Shown one piece after another: positions 1 through 7,134 of a stretch of 64,000 nt of DNA. Numbering within the stretch: the first letter of the stretch is position 1; the number at the start of each line of letters is the position of its first letter. Under the pieces are notes generated by a model. The model worked only from the letters and a program-made list of their open reading frames with translations, made no database searches and was not told the origin of the DNA. This DNA is from Streptomyces collinus Tu 365. Lineage in GTDB: Bacteria; Actinomycetota; Actinomycetes; Streptomycetales; Streptomycetaceae. A program made the translations under genes and the position numbers. The stretch is taken from assembly GCF_000444875.1 (NCBI RefSeq), contig NC_021985.1, positions 1,240,001 to 1,304,000 on the forward strand, read 5' to 3'.

Positions 1-154
1 CACCTACGCGGCGGCCCAGGTCGCCCGCATGGCCGAGGCCGGACGCTTCTTCGTCCAGGTCGGCCGGACCTTCCCCCTGACCGAGGTCTCCCACGCCCAC
101 CGCGTCGGTGAAGCGGGGACGGTGCGCGGCAAACTCGTGCTGCTCGTGGGCTGA
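1..154 (+). CDS. C-terminal fragment of an MDR-family (zinc-type) NADP-dependent alcohol dehydrogenase/quinone oxidoreductase
   Basis: The gene is cut by the left edge; only the last 50 codons are present, in the frame starting at base 2, ending TGA at 152-154. The visible residues end with FPLTEVSHAHRVGE, a short spacer and GKLVLLVG. This is the usual C-terminal signature of medium-chain dehydrogenases/quinone oxidoreductases, where the substrate-domain helix (the ...AH... motif) is followed by the final GK-hydrophobic strand. The Rossmann core and any metal ligands lie outside the window, so substrate and zinc dependence cannot be judged. The family assignment is fairly safe; the precise function is not. 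Confidence 0.75.
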   Translation, partial: TYAAAQVARMAEAGRFFVQVGRTFPLTEVSHAHRVGEAGTVRGKLVLLVG

Positions 155-433
155 CCGGCCTTCACCGGGGCCCGCGACGGAGGGAGCGCAGGCGGGGACC
201 CCCACGGGCACGAGACGGCCACCGGAACCGGGCGCGGACCTCTACCGCGGCGCGCAGCAAGCGCCTTCAGTTCCCCGGTCGCGGCCCGGGCCCCGGTGCG
301 GCCCCGGGAACAGGGCAGTGGGCCAGGACATACCTGGCGGGCCGTCCGATCACCGCCGTACGGTGAGATCACGCTTTCTCCCCCACGACCTCTCCCACTC
401 CCACTCCCACTCCTTGCCCGAAGGCGGTTGCCG

Positions 434-1402
434 ATGGCTCTGTTCGACCTCCCGATCGACGAACTGCGCGCGTATCGCGGCGCGTCCGGCGCGCCCGAGG
501 ACTTCGACGCCTTCTGGGGCAAGACGCTCCGGGAGGCGCGCGAGCACGACCCGGACGTGCGGTTCGAGCCGGTGGACACCGGGCTCTCCACCGTGCGGGT
601 CCTCGACGTGACGTTCGCCGGGTTCGGCGGGCACCCGGTCAGAGGCTGGCTGCGGCTGCCCGCGGGGGCGACCGAACCGCTGCCGCTGGTGGTGGAGTTC
701 ATCGGGTACGGCGGCGGTCGCGGACTCGCGCACGAGAACCTGCTGTGGGCGTCGACGGGCCGGGCCCACTTCGTGATGGACACCCGCGGGCAGGGCAGCG
801 CCTGGGGCGGCGGTGGCGCCACGACGGACCCGGTGGGCGCCGCGCCCGCGTACCCCGGGTTCATGACGCGAGGTGTCGACGCGCCCGAGAACTACTACTA
901 CCGGCGGGTGTTCACGGACGCCGTGCGCGCCGTCGAGGCGGCCCGTTCACACCCGCTGGCCGACGCGGCGCGCACCGCGGTGATCGGTGAGAGCCAGGGC
1001 GGCGGGACGGCCCTCGCGGTCGGCGGGCTCGTCCCGGACCTCGTCGCGGTCGCCCCGGACGTGCCGTTCCTGTGCGACTTCCCGCGCGCCGTGACGGTCA
1101 CGGACCGGCATCCGTACCGGGAGATCGGCCTGTTCCTCAAGACGCACCGGGGCCGGGCGGCCGACGTGCTGCGCACCCTCTCCTACTTCGACGGCGTGCA
1201 CTTCGCGGCGCGCGGCCGGGCCCCTGCCCTCTTCTCGGCGGCCCTGGAGGACCAGACCTGCCCGCCGTCCACGGTGTTCGCCGCCTTCAACGCCTGGGCC
1301 CACGAGGACAAGGCGATCGAGGTGTACGAGTTCAACGACCACGAGGGCGGCGGCCCGTTCCAGGAGGAACGCAAGCTGCGCTGGCTGCGGTCGTACGCCT
1401 GA
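434..1402 (+). CDS. Acetylxylan esterase / cephalosporin-C deacetylase family hydrolase (CE7, AXE1 domain)
   Basis: A 322-residue alpha/beta hydrolase, the normal size for CE7 enzymes, which remove acetyl groups from xylo-oligosaccharides and related acetyl esters, usually in the cytoplasm. I see no signal peptide. The start at 434 is preferred because the N-terminus MALFDLPIDELRAY matches how these enzymes begin. The nucleophile elbow GESQGG places Ser187, the acid is probably Asp273 in ALEDQTCPP, and the base is His303 in NDHEGG. The typical YxGxGGGRG-like oxyanion segment (FIGYGGGRG) is also present. The downstream GntR regulator with a dre-like operator could suggest carbohydrate-linked control, but the 360-bp gap argues against one transcript. 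Confidence 0.88.
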   Translation: MALFDLPIDELRAYRGASGAPEDFDAFWGKTLREAREHDPDVRFEPVDTGLSTVRVLDVTFAGFGGHPVRGWLRLPAGATEPLPLVVEFIGYGGGRGLAHENLLWASTGRAHFVMDTRGQGSAWGGGGATTDPVGAAPAYPGFMTRGVDAPENYYYRRVFTDAVRAVEAARSHPLADAARTAVIGESQGGGTALAVGGLVPDLVAVAPDVPFLCDFPRAVTVTDRHPYREIGLFLKTHRGRAADVLRTLSYFDGVHFAARGRAPALFSAALEDQTCPPSTVFAAFNAWAHEDKAIEVYEFNDHEGGGPFQEERKLRWLRSYA

Positions 1403-1762
1403 GGGGCCGGTGGGCCGGACGGGTCGCGCGAGCCGTACGCCGACGGGCGGGGCCACGGCCGCTCGGCCCGGTCCGCCGGCGGGCTTTCGGACACGACCGG
1501 TCCGGCGCCGACGTCGGATTCCCCGGCCCCGGACGGGGTCCGGCGGGTCGCACGGAGGGCCGGCGGGCCCGTGGCTCACGGGCGGCCGCGGCGGGGCGAC
1601 ACGGGTGACCGTGGGACGCGACCCGCTGTGACGGGTGGATCGCGCAGGGTGGGTTTCGGCCGAACCGGCCTGCCGCTCTTCCCTCGTGGTTTAGACCAAT
1701 GCTAGATCTGGTCGCGCAATGAGCCCGCACGGCTACGTCTTGTCACCAACAGGAGGCGCGGC
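1403..1762. other. Intergenic region with GntR promoter/operator
   Basis: There is no convincing gene in these 360 bases. The left part is G+C-rich with short imperfect repeats. The right part becomes A+T-richer near 1685-1715, where the dre-like palindrome sits, and ends with a strong ribosome-binding site AGGAGG at 1751-1756, six bases before the GntR ATG. Confidence 0.6.
1687..1698. promoter_or_regulatory. dre-like (DasR/HutC-type) operator TGGTTTAGACCA
   Basis: The 12-mer TGGTTTAGACCA differs by one base from the symmetric form TGGTCTAGACCA, the core of the DasR responsive element in Streptomyces. It lies 64 bases upstream of a HutC-subfamily GntR gene, the regulator subfamily that binds this kind of site. 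Autoregulation by the adjacent GntR protein, or control by a DasR encoded elsewhere, are both plausible. The symmetry is seen; the binding is inferred. Confidence 0.55.
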
Positions 1763-2506
1763 ATGGCCCGCACCACCCCGCACGACCCCCCGCAGCCCGA
1801 CGGCCGGCCCCTGTACTGGAGGGTCGCGTCACTGCTGCTGGACGAACTGCACGACGGCACCATCCCGCCCGGGGAGCGGCTGCCGGGCGAGCGGCATCTG
1901 GCCCGGCACTTCGCGGTCAGCCGGGAGACCGTCCGGCAGGCACTGGAGGTGCTGCGCCGTGGCGGCGCGGTCGCCACCGACCGGCGCGGCAGCCACGCCA
2001 CGCTGCCGGGCGCCCCGGTCGAGGACCCCGCCTCGCTCACGTTCCCGGTGGGTGCCCGGCCGGCCGACCCCTGGGCGGTGGACCGGGCGACGGTGGCCTG
2101 GGAGGCGCCGCCGCCGGAGCACGCGACGGCGCTGCGCCTGGCGCCGCGCCGGCCGACGCTGGTGCACCGCTACCGGTCGGCCACGCCGGACGGCCGGTCG
2201 CTGCGCACCGCGGTGACCTCGTTCTCCGCCGTGGCGCTGGCCGAGGTCGCGGAGCTGGGCCGGTACCGGGACCGGGCCGACGGCGCCACCCCCGCGCAGT
2301 TGCGCCGGGCCTACGACTGGATGCGCAGGGCCGGTCTCACGCTGCACCACCGGGACTCCATCACCCAGCTCGGGGACACCTCCGCGGTCCGGGTGACCCG
2401 CCGGGTGCACGACCAGTACGCGCGCCCGCTGGAGATAACCGAGCTGGTGGTCGACGCCGAACAGGACGCGCTGGTCTACGAGTTCACGCTGCCGGCCGCG
2501 GGCTGA
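1763..2506 (+). CDS. GntR-family transcriptional regulator, HutC subfamily (wHTH + UTRA effector domain)
   Basis: A 247-residue regulator. Residues about 17-82 form the GntR winged helix-turn-helix, with the typical LPGERHLARHFAVSRETVRQAL recognition region. Residues about 95-245 resemble the UTRA ligand-binding domain of HutC/DasR proteins, which bind sugar phosphates, histidine intermediates or similar small molecules. The start at 1763 is set by AGGAGG at 1751-1756. A dre-like palindrome lies just upstream, so negative autoregulation is likely. The 3' end overlaps the convergent methyltransferase gene by 31 bases. The effector cannot be read from the sequence. Confidence 0.9.
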   Translation: MARTTPHDPPQPDGRPLYWRVASLLLDELHDGTIPPGERLPGERHLARHFAVSRETVRQALEVLRRGGAVATDRRGSHATLPGAPVEDPASLTFPVGARPADPWAVDRATVAWEAPPPEHATALRLAPRRPTLVHRYRSATPDGRSLRTAVTSFSAVALAEVAELGRYRDRADGATPAQLRRAYDWMRRAGLTLHHRDSITQLGDTSAVRVTRRVHDQYARPLEITELVVDAEQDALVYEFTLPAAG

Positions 2507-3255
2507 CCCGGCCCGTCCCCAGCCGTCTCCCCGGCCGTCCGCCGCGCCAGCACCACCCGGGCGCGCGGGCTGCCGTCGGCGCGCCGCCCGAACTCGGGCA
2601 GTGTCCGCAGCTCGACCTCGAATCCGGCGCGCCCCAGCTCCGCCAGGACGTCGCCGAGCCGGAAGGCCCGGTAGTACATGACGAACGGCGGCCGCCACAG
2701 GGCGTTGCGCACCCGCATCACCGTGTCGAAGCCGAGCAGCGTCCAGTAGCCGAGGCCGGAGGGACGGGGCGGGGCGAGGACCGGGAAGGCGAACCGGCCG
2801 CCCGGCCGCAGCACCGAGTGCACCTGGCCGAAGAGTCCGGGCAGTTCGCGGGGCAGGAAGTGCCCGAACGCCCCGAAGCTGACCACCAGGTCGAAGGCGG
2901 GGGCGAACGGCAGGGCCCGGGCGTCGCCGCGCACCCAGGCGACGTCCGGGCCCCCGGCCGGAGCGTTGCGCCGGGCGACGTCGAGCATGCCCGCGCTGAA
3001 GTCGAGGCCGGTGACGCTGCGCCGGCACAGCCGGGTCAGGACGTCCGTCCCGGCGCCGGTCCCGCAGCACAGGTCGAGTCCGTCGCTGAACGGGCCGAGC
3101 GGCCGCAGCGCCTCGGCGACGGAGCCGAGCAGGCGCCCGGAGGTGCGGAAGGGGGTGTGGTCGAACTTCGGGGCCAGCAGGTCGTAGCCGTGCTCGACGG
3201 ACGACATGGCCTGGACGGCGAGTTCGCGCAGCGTGGGGCCTTCGGGAGTGAACAT
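2476..3255 (-). CDS. SAM-dependent methyltransferase (class I)
   Basis: A 259-residue protein starting at ATG 3255, which overlaps the stop of the upstream PadR gene (TGATG), so the two are probably translated together. Motif I is LDLCCGTGAGTD, the acidic motif II is in SVTGLDFSAGMLDVA, and motifs GDARALPF, DLVVSFGAFGHF and VLRPGGRFAF follow in the order normal for ubiE-like class I methyltransferases. No substrate-specific feature is visible. The last codons overlap the 3' end of the convergent GntR gene. The PadR link suggests the gene is induced by a small molecule, perhaps detoxifying it by methylation, but this is inference. Confidence 0.87.
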   Translation of the reverse strand: MFTPEGPTLRELAVQAMSSVEHGYDLLAPKFDHTPFRTSGRLLGSVAEALRPLGPFSDGLDLCCGTGAGTDVLTRLCRRSVTGLDFSAGMLDVARRNAPAGGPDVAWVRGDARALPFAPAFDLVVSFGAFGHFLPRELPGLFGQVHSVLRPGGRFAFPVLAPPRPSGLGYWTLLGFDTVMRVRNALWRPPFVMYYRAFRLGDVLAELGRAGFEVELRTLPEFGRRADGSPRARVVLARRTAGETAGDGPGQPAAGSVNS

Positions 3256-3824
3256 CACGCCGCTCCGGGGGTGGTCCGCTGCTCCAGGATGACGAGGACA
3301 CGCTCGCACCAGCGCAGGATGTCCTCCTCGAAGGCGATCCCGGCCATGAGGGTGAGGTAGGGGCCGATCCGGTCCGCCGTGCGCAGGTACTCCTCCTCGG
3401 TCCGCCCGTCCAGGAGGCGCCCGCGCAGCCGTTCGTAGCGGTCGCGCTTGCCGCGCGCCCAGCTTTCGCGCTCCTCGACCAGGGCCCGGGTCGCCGCCGG
3501 GTCGCCGCCGTCCATGGCCTGGATCTTGACGAGGAGTTCGTCGCGCACGGCGGTGGGCCGCTTCGGCGGTTCGGCGGCGAAGGACCGCAGCTCGGCCCGG
3601 CCGGTCTCGGTGAGGGTGAACATGCGCTTGTTGGGCCGGCGTTCCTGCTGCACCGTCCGGGCCTCGACGAGTCCGTCCTGCGCGAGGCGCTCCAGCTCCC
3701 GGTAGAGCTGCTGCGGAGTGGCCGGCCAGAAGTTCGCGAGCGAGACGTCGAACACCTTGGACAGCTCGTAGCCCGAGGCCTCGCCCTCCAGCAGGGCGGC
3801 CAGGACGGCGTACTTCAGCGACAT
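3255..3824 (-). CDS. PadR-family transcriptional regulator with C-terminal Vir_act_alpha_C domain
   Basis: A 189-residue protein. The N-terminal 80 residues carry the PadR winged helix (SLKYAVLAALLEGEASGYEL, then LYRELERLAQDGLVEAR). The C-terminal half is helical and rich in charged residues, as in the dimerisation domain of subfamily-1 PadR proteins. It is the first gene of a two-gene unit with the methyltransferase (1-base stop/start overlap) and is divergent from the NTF2-like gene at 3897. A symmetric A+T-rich element at 3864-3883 lies between the two starts, the expected place for a PadR operator controlling both directions. Confidence 0.92.
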   Translation of the reverse strand: MSLKYAVLAALLEGEASGYELSKVFDVSLANFWPATPQQLYRELERLAQDGLVEARTVQQERRPNKRMFTLTETGRAELRSFAAEPPKRPTAVRDELLVKIQAMDGGDPAATRALVEERESWARGKRDRYERLRGRLLDGRTEEEYLRTADRIGPYLTLMAGIAFEEDILRWCERVLVILEQRTTPGAA

Positions 3825-3863
3825 GTGGACACGCTAGCAGCAGGCGACTAATCTCCTCCGCAC

Positions 3864-3883
3864 CTATTCAAATAGTTGACTAT
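3864..3883. promoter_or_regulatory. Probable PadR operator, alternating CTAT/ATAG blocks
   Basis: The 20-mer CTATTCAAATAGTTGACTAT contains two overlapping inverted repeats sharing the central ATAG: CTATT-CA-AATAG at 3864-3875 and ATAGT-TG-ACTAT at 3872-3883. The half-sites recur every 8 bases. It is a striking A+T-rich island in G+C-rich DNA, 40 bases from the PadR start and just before the NTF2-like start. Confidence 0.65.
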
Positions 3884-3896
3884 GCGAGGTGATCGG

Positions 3897-4295
3897 ATGC
3901 GCGCGTTCCGCGAGGCGGTCGAGGCGGGCGACCTGGACGCCGTCGAGGCGCTGCTGGCCGACGACGTGGTCTTCACCAGCCCGGTCGTCTTCAAGCCGTA
4001 CCGCGGCAAGGCGATCACCGCGGCCATCCTGCGCGCGGTCTGCGAGGTGTTCCAGGACTTCCGGTACGTCCGTGAGATCGGCGCCCCGGACGGGCCGGAA
4101 CACGCCCTGGTCTTCACGGCGCGGGTGGGTGACCGCGAGCTGACCGGCTGCGACTTCCTGCGGGTGAACGACGCCGGCCTGATCGACGACTTCATGGTCA
4201 TGGTGCGTCCGCTGTCGGGCGCCCACGCCCTCGCCGAGGCCATGGGCGCGCGGTTCGACCAGATCGCGAAGGAGGCGGCGGCCCGGTCCGTGTGA
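3897..4295 (+). CDS. NTF2-like / SnoaL-fold small protein
   Basis: A 132-residue protein with the cone-shaped NTF2-like pattern: an N-terminal helix with FREAVEAGDLDAVEALLADDVVF, then PYRGKAITAAILRAVCEVF, and strands ending in DFLRVNDAGLIDDFMVMVRP. The family includes SnoaL-type cyclases, ketosteroid isomerase-like enzymes and many proteins without known activity; no catalytic set decides between them. ATG 3897 has GAGGT six bases upstream, better than ATG 3882, which falls within the probable PadR operator. It is divergent from padR-methyltransferase and probably controlled by that PadR. Confidence 0.8.
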   Translation: MRAFREAVEAGDLDAVEALLADDVVFTSPVVFKPYRGKAITAAILRAVCEVFQDFRYVREIGAPDGPEHALVFTARVGDRELTGCDFLRVNDAGLIDDFMVMVRPLSGAHALAEAMGARFDQIAKEAAARSV

Positions 4296-4321
4296 CCGGC
4301 GACGGGCCGCCACCGCCGGTG

Positions 4322-5368
4322 TCAGTCCTTGAGCTGTTCGAGAGTGGCCCTGGCGTCGGTCTTCAGCCAGTCGGACACGTCACTGAGCCCGGGCGGGCTC
4401 TTGTCCTGGGAGTAGGTGCTGAGGTAGGCGCTGTAGCTCATCGTGTACGTCACCCAGCCGTCGCGCACGGCGAGGGTGGCGTAGCGTGAGCCGCTGGAGG
4501 ACCCGTTGGTGGTGTCCTGGCTGACCAGGTAGGCCTCGTCGCCGATGCCCTTGACCTCTTTCACGTCGTAACCGGTGTGGCTGTCACCGTAGTTCTTCCA
4601 GCTGGCCGTGAACTCCGGTCCCGGGTCGGTGCTGCGGTGCAGGTCGACCTGGACGGACAGGTACGCGTCCGCGTAGGAGGAGCCGGTCTTCTTCAGGTTG
4701 ACGCTGCACGAACTCTCGTCCAGCGCCTTGTCCTTGAGGGAGCTGTGGGTCGGCGCGGAATCGCTCTCGGGGTACTCGTCCTTGAAGGAGGAGTAGTCGG
4801 CCTTGGAGCACATGTCGGCGGGCGCCGAGTAGCCGCGCAGGTCCGCGCTGTCGCCCCGGCCGCCGATCAGGAACACCCCGGCCGCCCAGGCGACGGAGGC
4901 CACGACCGCGCCGACGGCGACCCACAGCACGGCCCGCCCGGCCCCGCCGCCCGCGGACGGCGGGGCCGGCACCTGCGCGTACTGCGGCGGCTGTGCGTAG
5001 GGGTTCCCGGGCACACCCACCATCGGCTGACCGGGCTGACCGGGCTGACCGAGGTGACCGGGCTGGCCCGGCTGCCCCACGAGCGTCGGCTGCGCGTAGA
5101 AGGCCCCCGCCGGAGGCGACTGCGGATGCGGGTAGGAGTAGGCCGCCGGCTGGGCCGGTATCCCCGGCTGGGGCGCGGGCTGCCCGGGCTGCGGTGCGGG
5201 CAGCCCCGCCTGTGGTGCGGGCTGCTCCGGCTGCGCCGCGGGCGGTACGGGCTGCGGCGCGGGCTCCGGCGCGGAGGGCCCCGGCTGCGGGGCGGGCTGC
5301 GGCGCGGACGCCCCGGACCGAGGTGCGGGCTGGTCGCCCGGCTGCGGGGGCTGGGGTGGCGTGGACAT
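4322..5368 (-). CDS. Proline/glutamine-rich single-pass membrane protein with extracytoplasmic C-terminal domain
   Basis: A 348-residue protein beginning MSTPPQPPQPGDQ at ATG 5368. Residues 1-140 are low complexity: repeated PAPQPG-type units to about residue 78, then GQPGQPG runs (about 98-115). One hydrophobic segment at about 146-170 (AVLWVAVGAVVASVAWAAGVFLIGG) spans the membrane. The C-terminal 175 residues are polar, contain two cysteines (in ADMCSKADYSSF and ESSCSVNLKK) that could form a disulfide, and are probably outside. This layout is common in actinobacterial membrane proteins of unknown function. I cannot name a role. The repeats are visible in the DNA as short tandem units and may vary in length between strains. 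Confidence 0.8.
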   Translation of the reverse strand: MSTPPQPPQPGDQPAPRSGASAPQPAPQPGPSAPEPAPQPVPPAAQPEQPAPQAGLPAPQPGQPAPQPGIPAQPAAYSYPHPQSPPAGAFYAQPTLVGQPGQPGHLGQPGQPGQPMVGVPGNPYAQPPQYAQVPAPPSAGGGAGRAVLWVAVGAVVASVAWAAGVFLIGGRGDSADLRGYSAPADMCSKADYSSFKDEYPESDSAPTHSSLKDKALDESSCSVNLKKTGSSYADAYLSVQVDLHRSTDPGPEFTASWKNYGDSHTGYDVKEVKGIGDEAYLVSQDTTNGSSSGSRYATLAVRDGWVTYTMSYSAYLSTYSQDKSPPGLSDVSDWLKTDARATLEQLKD

Positions 5369-5610
5369 GTCGTGACAATAGAGCAGGTCCACCGGTCAAG
5401 TCCCTTGTCGCCCGGGATCGTTATGGTGTGCGGACATCTGATGCGGACCGGTGACACCCCAGGAGACGCGGCCCGGCACGGCAGCCCCCTGGACACCGCG
5501 GGAACAGGACGCGCACCAGAGGTGTTGACGAATGCGCAGCGGGGCCGTGCCGCGCAGTGGTACGGTGCTTGCGGTACTCGTGCTCGCCCCTTTGAGGGCG
5601 CCGGTGCCGT

Positions 5611-5800
5611 TCTCCTCTCTCCGCGCTGATCCGTCCGTCTTCCACGACCCGGCGCGTCAGCCGCTTCACACCACCTCGTCACGGGGTGCTGTTCCCGTGG
5701 CCGCCCTCAGGCGCATGCGTCCTCCCGTCGCGAGGCACACAGGCCCTCCCGTCACGCGGCCCGCTTCCCTCCCCCTTCTGCTTGCTTTCGCATCCAGTCC
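5611..5800 (+). promoter_or_regulatory. C-rich, G-poor leader upstream of the rho paralogue (candidate rut/attenuation region)
   Basis: In these 190 bases I count about 88 C and 44 G, a 2:1 skew unlike the surrounding balanced G+C. The tract is mostly unstructured pyrimidine-rich sequence with runs such as TCTCCTCTCTCC and CTTCCCTCCCCC. Rho loads on C-rich, G-poor RNA, and autogenous attenuation of rho in its leader is known in Escherichia coli. The rest of the 446-base gap (5369-5610) holds the divergent promoters; I see no gene in it. Confidence 0.5.
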
Positions 5801-5814
5801 GTGAAAGGACCACC

Positions 5815-6960
5815 ATGACCACCACACTCGAACCCCCGCACGTACGGCCGGCACCGGCCTCGCCGCTCGTGGCCGGTGTCCTCGATGTCGACGCGCACGG
5901 GAAGGGGCATCTGCGGGCCGTGACCTGCCTGTCCTCCCCCGCCGACCCGCAGGTGCCGCCCGCGCTGATCCGCCGTCACGGCCTGCGCAAGGGCGACCTC
6001 GTCGAGGGCGTGCGCGGGGCGCAGCGCGCACTGACCGAGGTCACGCGCGTCAACGGAGGCGATCCTGACGGCTCCCGGACCCGCCGCCGCTTCCAGGACC
6101 TCACCCCGCTCCACCCGCACGAGCGGATCCGCCTCGAACACCCGGCCTCCGGCGCGGCCGGACGGGTCGCCGACCTGTTCGCACCGGTCGGCAAGGGCCA
6201 GCGCGGACTGATCGTCGCTCCGCCGAAGAGCGGCAAGACCGTGCTGCTCCAGCAACTGGCCGCCGCCGTGGCCGGCAACCACCCGGAGTGCCGGCTGATG
6301 GTCCTCCTGCTGGACGAGCGGCCCGAGGAGGTCACCGAGATGCGCCGCTCGGTGCGCGGCGAGGTGTACGCCTCCACCTTCGACCGGGCGCCCAGGGAGC
6401 ACATCGCCCTCGCGGAACTGGTCGTCGAGCGGGCCAAGCGGCTCGTCGAGGCCGGCGAGGACGTGGTCGTCCTGCTGGACTCGCTGACCCGGCTGTGCCG
6501 GGCGCACAACAACGCGGCGGGCGCCGGCGGCCGCACCCTGAGCGGCGGTGTCGACGCGGGCGCGCTGCTCGGGCCCAAGCGGTTCTTCGGCGCCGCCCGC
6601 GCGGCCGAGGAGGGCGGCTCGCTCACCATCCTCGCCACCGCCCTGGTGGACACCGGCTCCCGCGCCGACGGCTACTTCTTCGAGGAGCTGAAGAGCACGG
6701 GCAACATGGAGCTGCGCCTGGACCGGGAGGCGGCCGCCCGACGCCTCTTCCCGGCCGTGGACATCGACGCCACGGGTACCCGCCGCGAGGAACTCCTGCT
6801 CACCCCGGCGGAGTTGACGGCCACCCGCGGACTTCGCCGGGCCCTGCGCTCCCGGGAGGGTGCGCCCGCCGCCCTGGAGACCCTGCTGGAGCGGATGCGG
6901 GAGACACCCGGCAACGCCGCCTTCCTGCGCCGCGTCCAGCCGACGCTGCCCGCCGGCTGA
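5815..6960 (+). CDS. Short Rho-type transcription termination factor (second Rho paralogue)
   Basis: A 381-residue hexameric RNA helicase/terminator homologue. It has the full Rho core: P-loop APPKSGKT (135-142), LDERPEEVTEM, GEVYASTFD, LLDSLTRL, the Q/R-loop region TLSGGVDAGALLGPKRFFGAAR, EEGGSLTI.ATALVDTGS and TGNMELRLDREAA. The usual actinobacterial Rho carries a long N-terminal RNA-binding insertion and is well over 600 residues, so this is probably a second, compact copy. Where most Rho proteins have PPKAGKT it has PPKSGKT, next to the bicyclomycin-binding pocket. Start ATG 5815 follows AAAGGA. The C-rich leader suggests self-regulation. Housekeeping Rho is expected elsewhere in the genome. 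Confidence 0.9.
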   Translation: MTTTLEPPHVRPAPASPLVAGVLDVDAHGKGHLRAVTCLSSPADPQVPPALIRRHGLRKGDLVEGVRGAQRALTEVTRVNGGDPDGSRTRRRFQDLTPLHPHERIRLEHPASGAAGRVADLFAPVGKGQRGLIVAPPKSGKTVLLQQLAAAVAGNHPECRLMVLLLDERPEEVTEMRRSVRGEVYASTFDRAPREHIALAELVVERAKRLVEAGEDVVVLLDSLTRLCRAHNNAAGAGGRTLSGGVDAGALLGPKRFFGAARAAEEGGSLTILATALVDTGSRADGYFFEELKSTGNMELRLDREAAARRLFPAVDIDATGTRREELLLTPAELTATRGLRRALRSREGAPAALETLLERMRETPGNAAFLRRVQPTLPAG

Positions 6961-7006
6961 GCGGCGCCCCCCGAGAAGGTACGGCGCGGGCATCCGGCAT
7001 CCCCGG

Positions 7007-7041
7007 GCATCCGGCATCCGGCATCCGGCATCCGGCATCCG
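7007..7041. repeat. Five perfect tandem copies of GCATCCG, with two degenerate copies upstream
   Basis: Five uninterrupted 7-bp units run from 7007 to 7041, preceded by imperfect units from 6990. They lie in the 174-bp gap between the rho paralogue and the carboxypeptidase gene. A unit not divisible by three fits the non-coding position. Copy number may vary by slippage. No function is evident. Confidence 0.85.
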
Positions 7042-7134
7042 GGAAAGGTGCCGCGTGCGTCATCCGGGTTGCTCCACTGGGCCGTCCGGCCCGGGCAGCG
7101 CGCCACTTCACGTCGCCCTTCTTAGGTTGATCGT

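Noticed and set aside
2476..2506. Frameshift at the GntR/methyltransferase junction
   Set aside because: The 31-base convergent overlap is explained by normal stops on both strands, and both proteins are of expected length.
7007..7041. Iterons or replication origin from the GCATCCG repeats
   Set aside because: No rep gene, A+T-rich unwinding element or DnaA boxes nearby; the array is only five units long.
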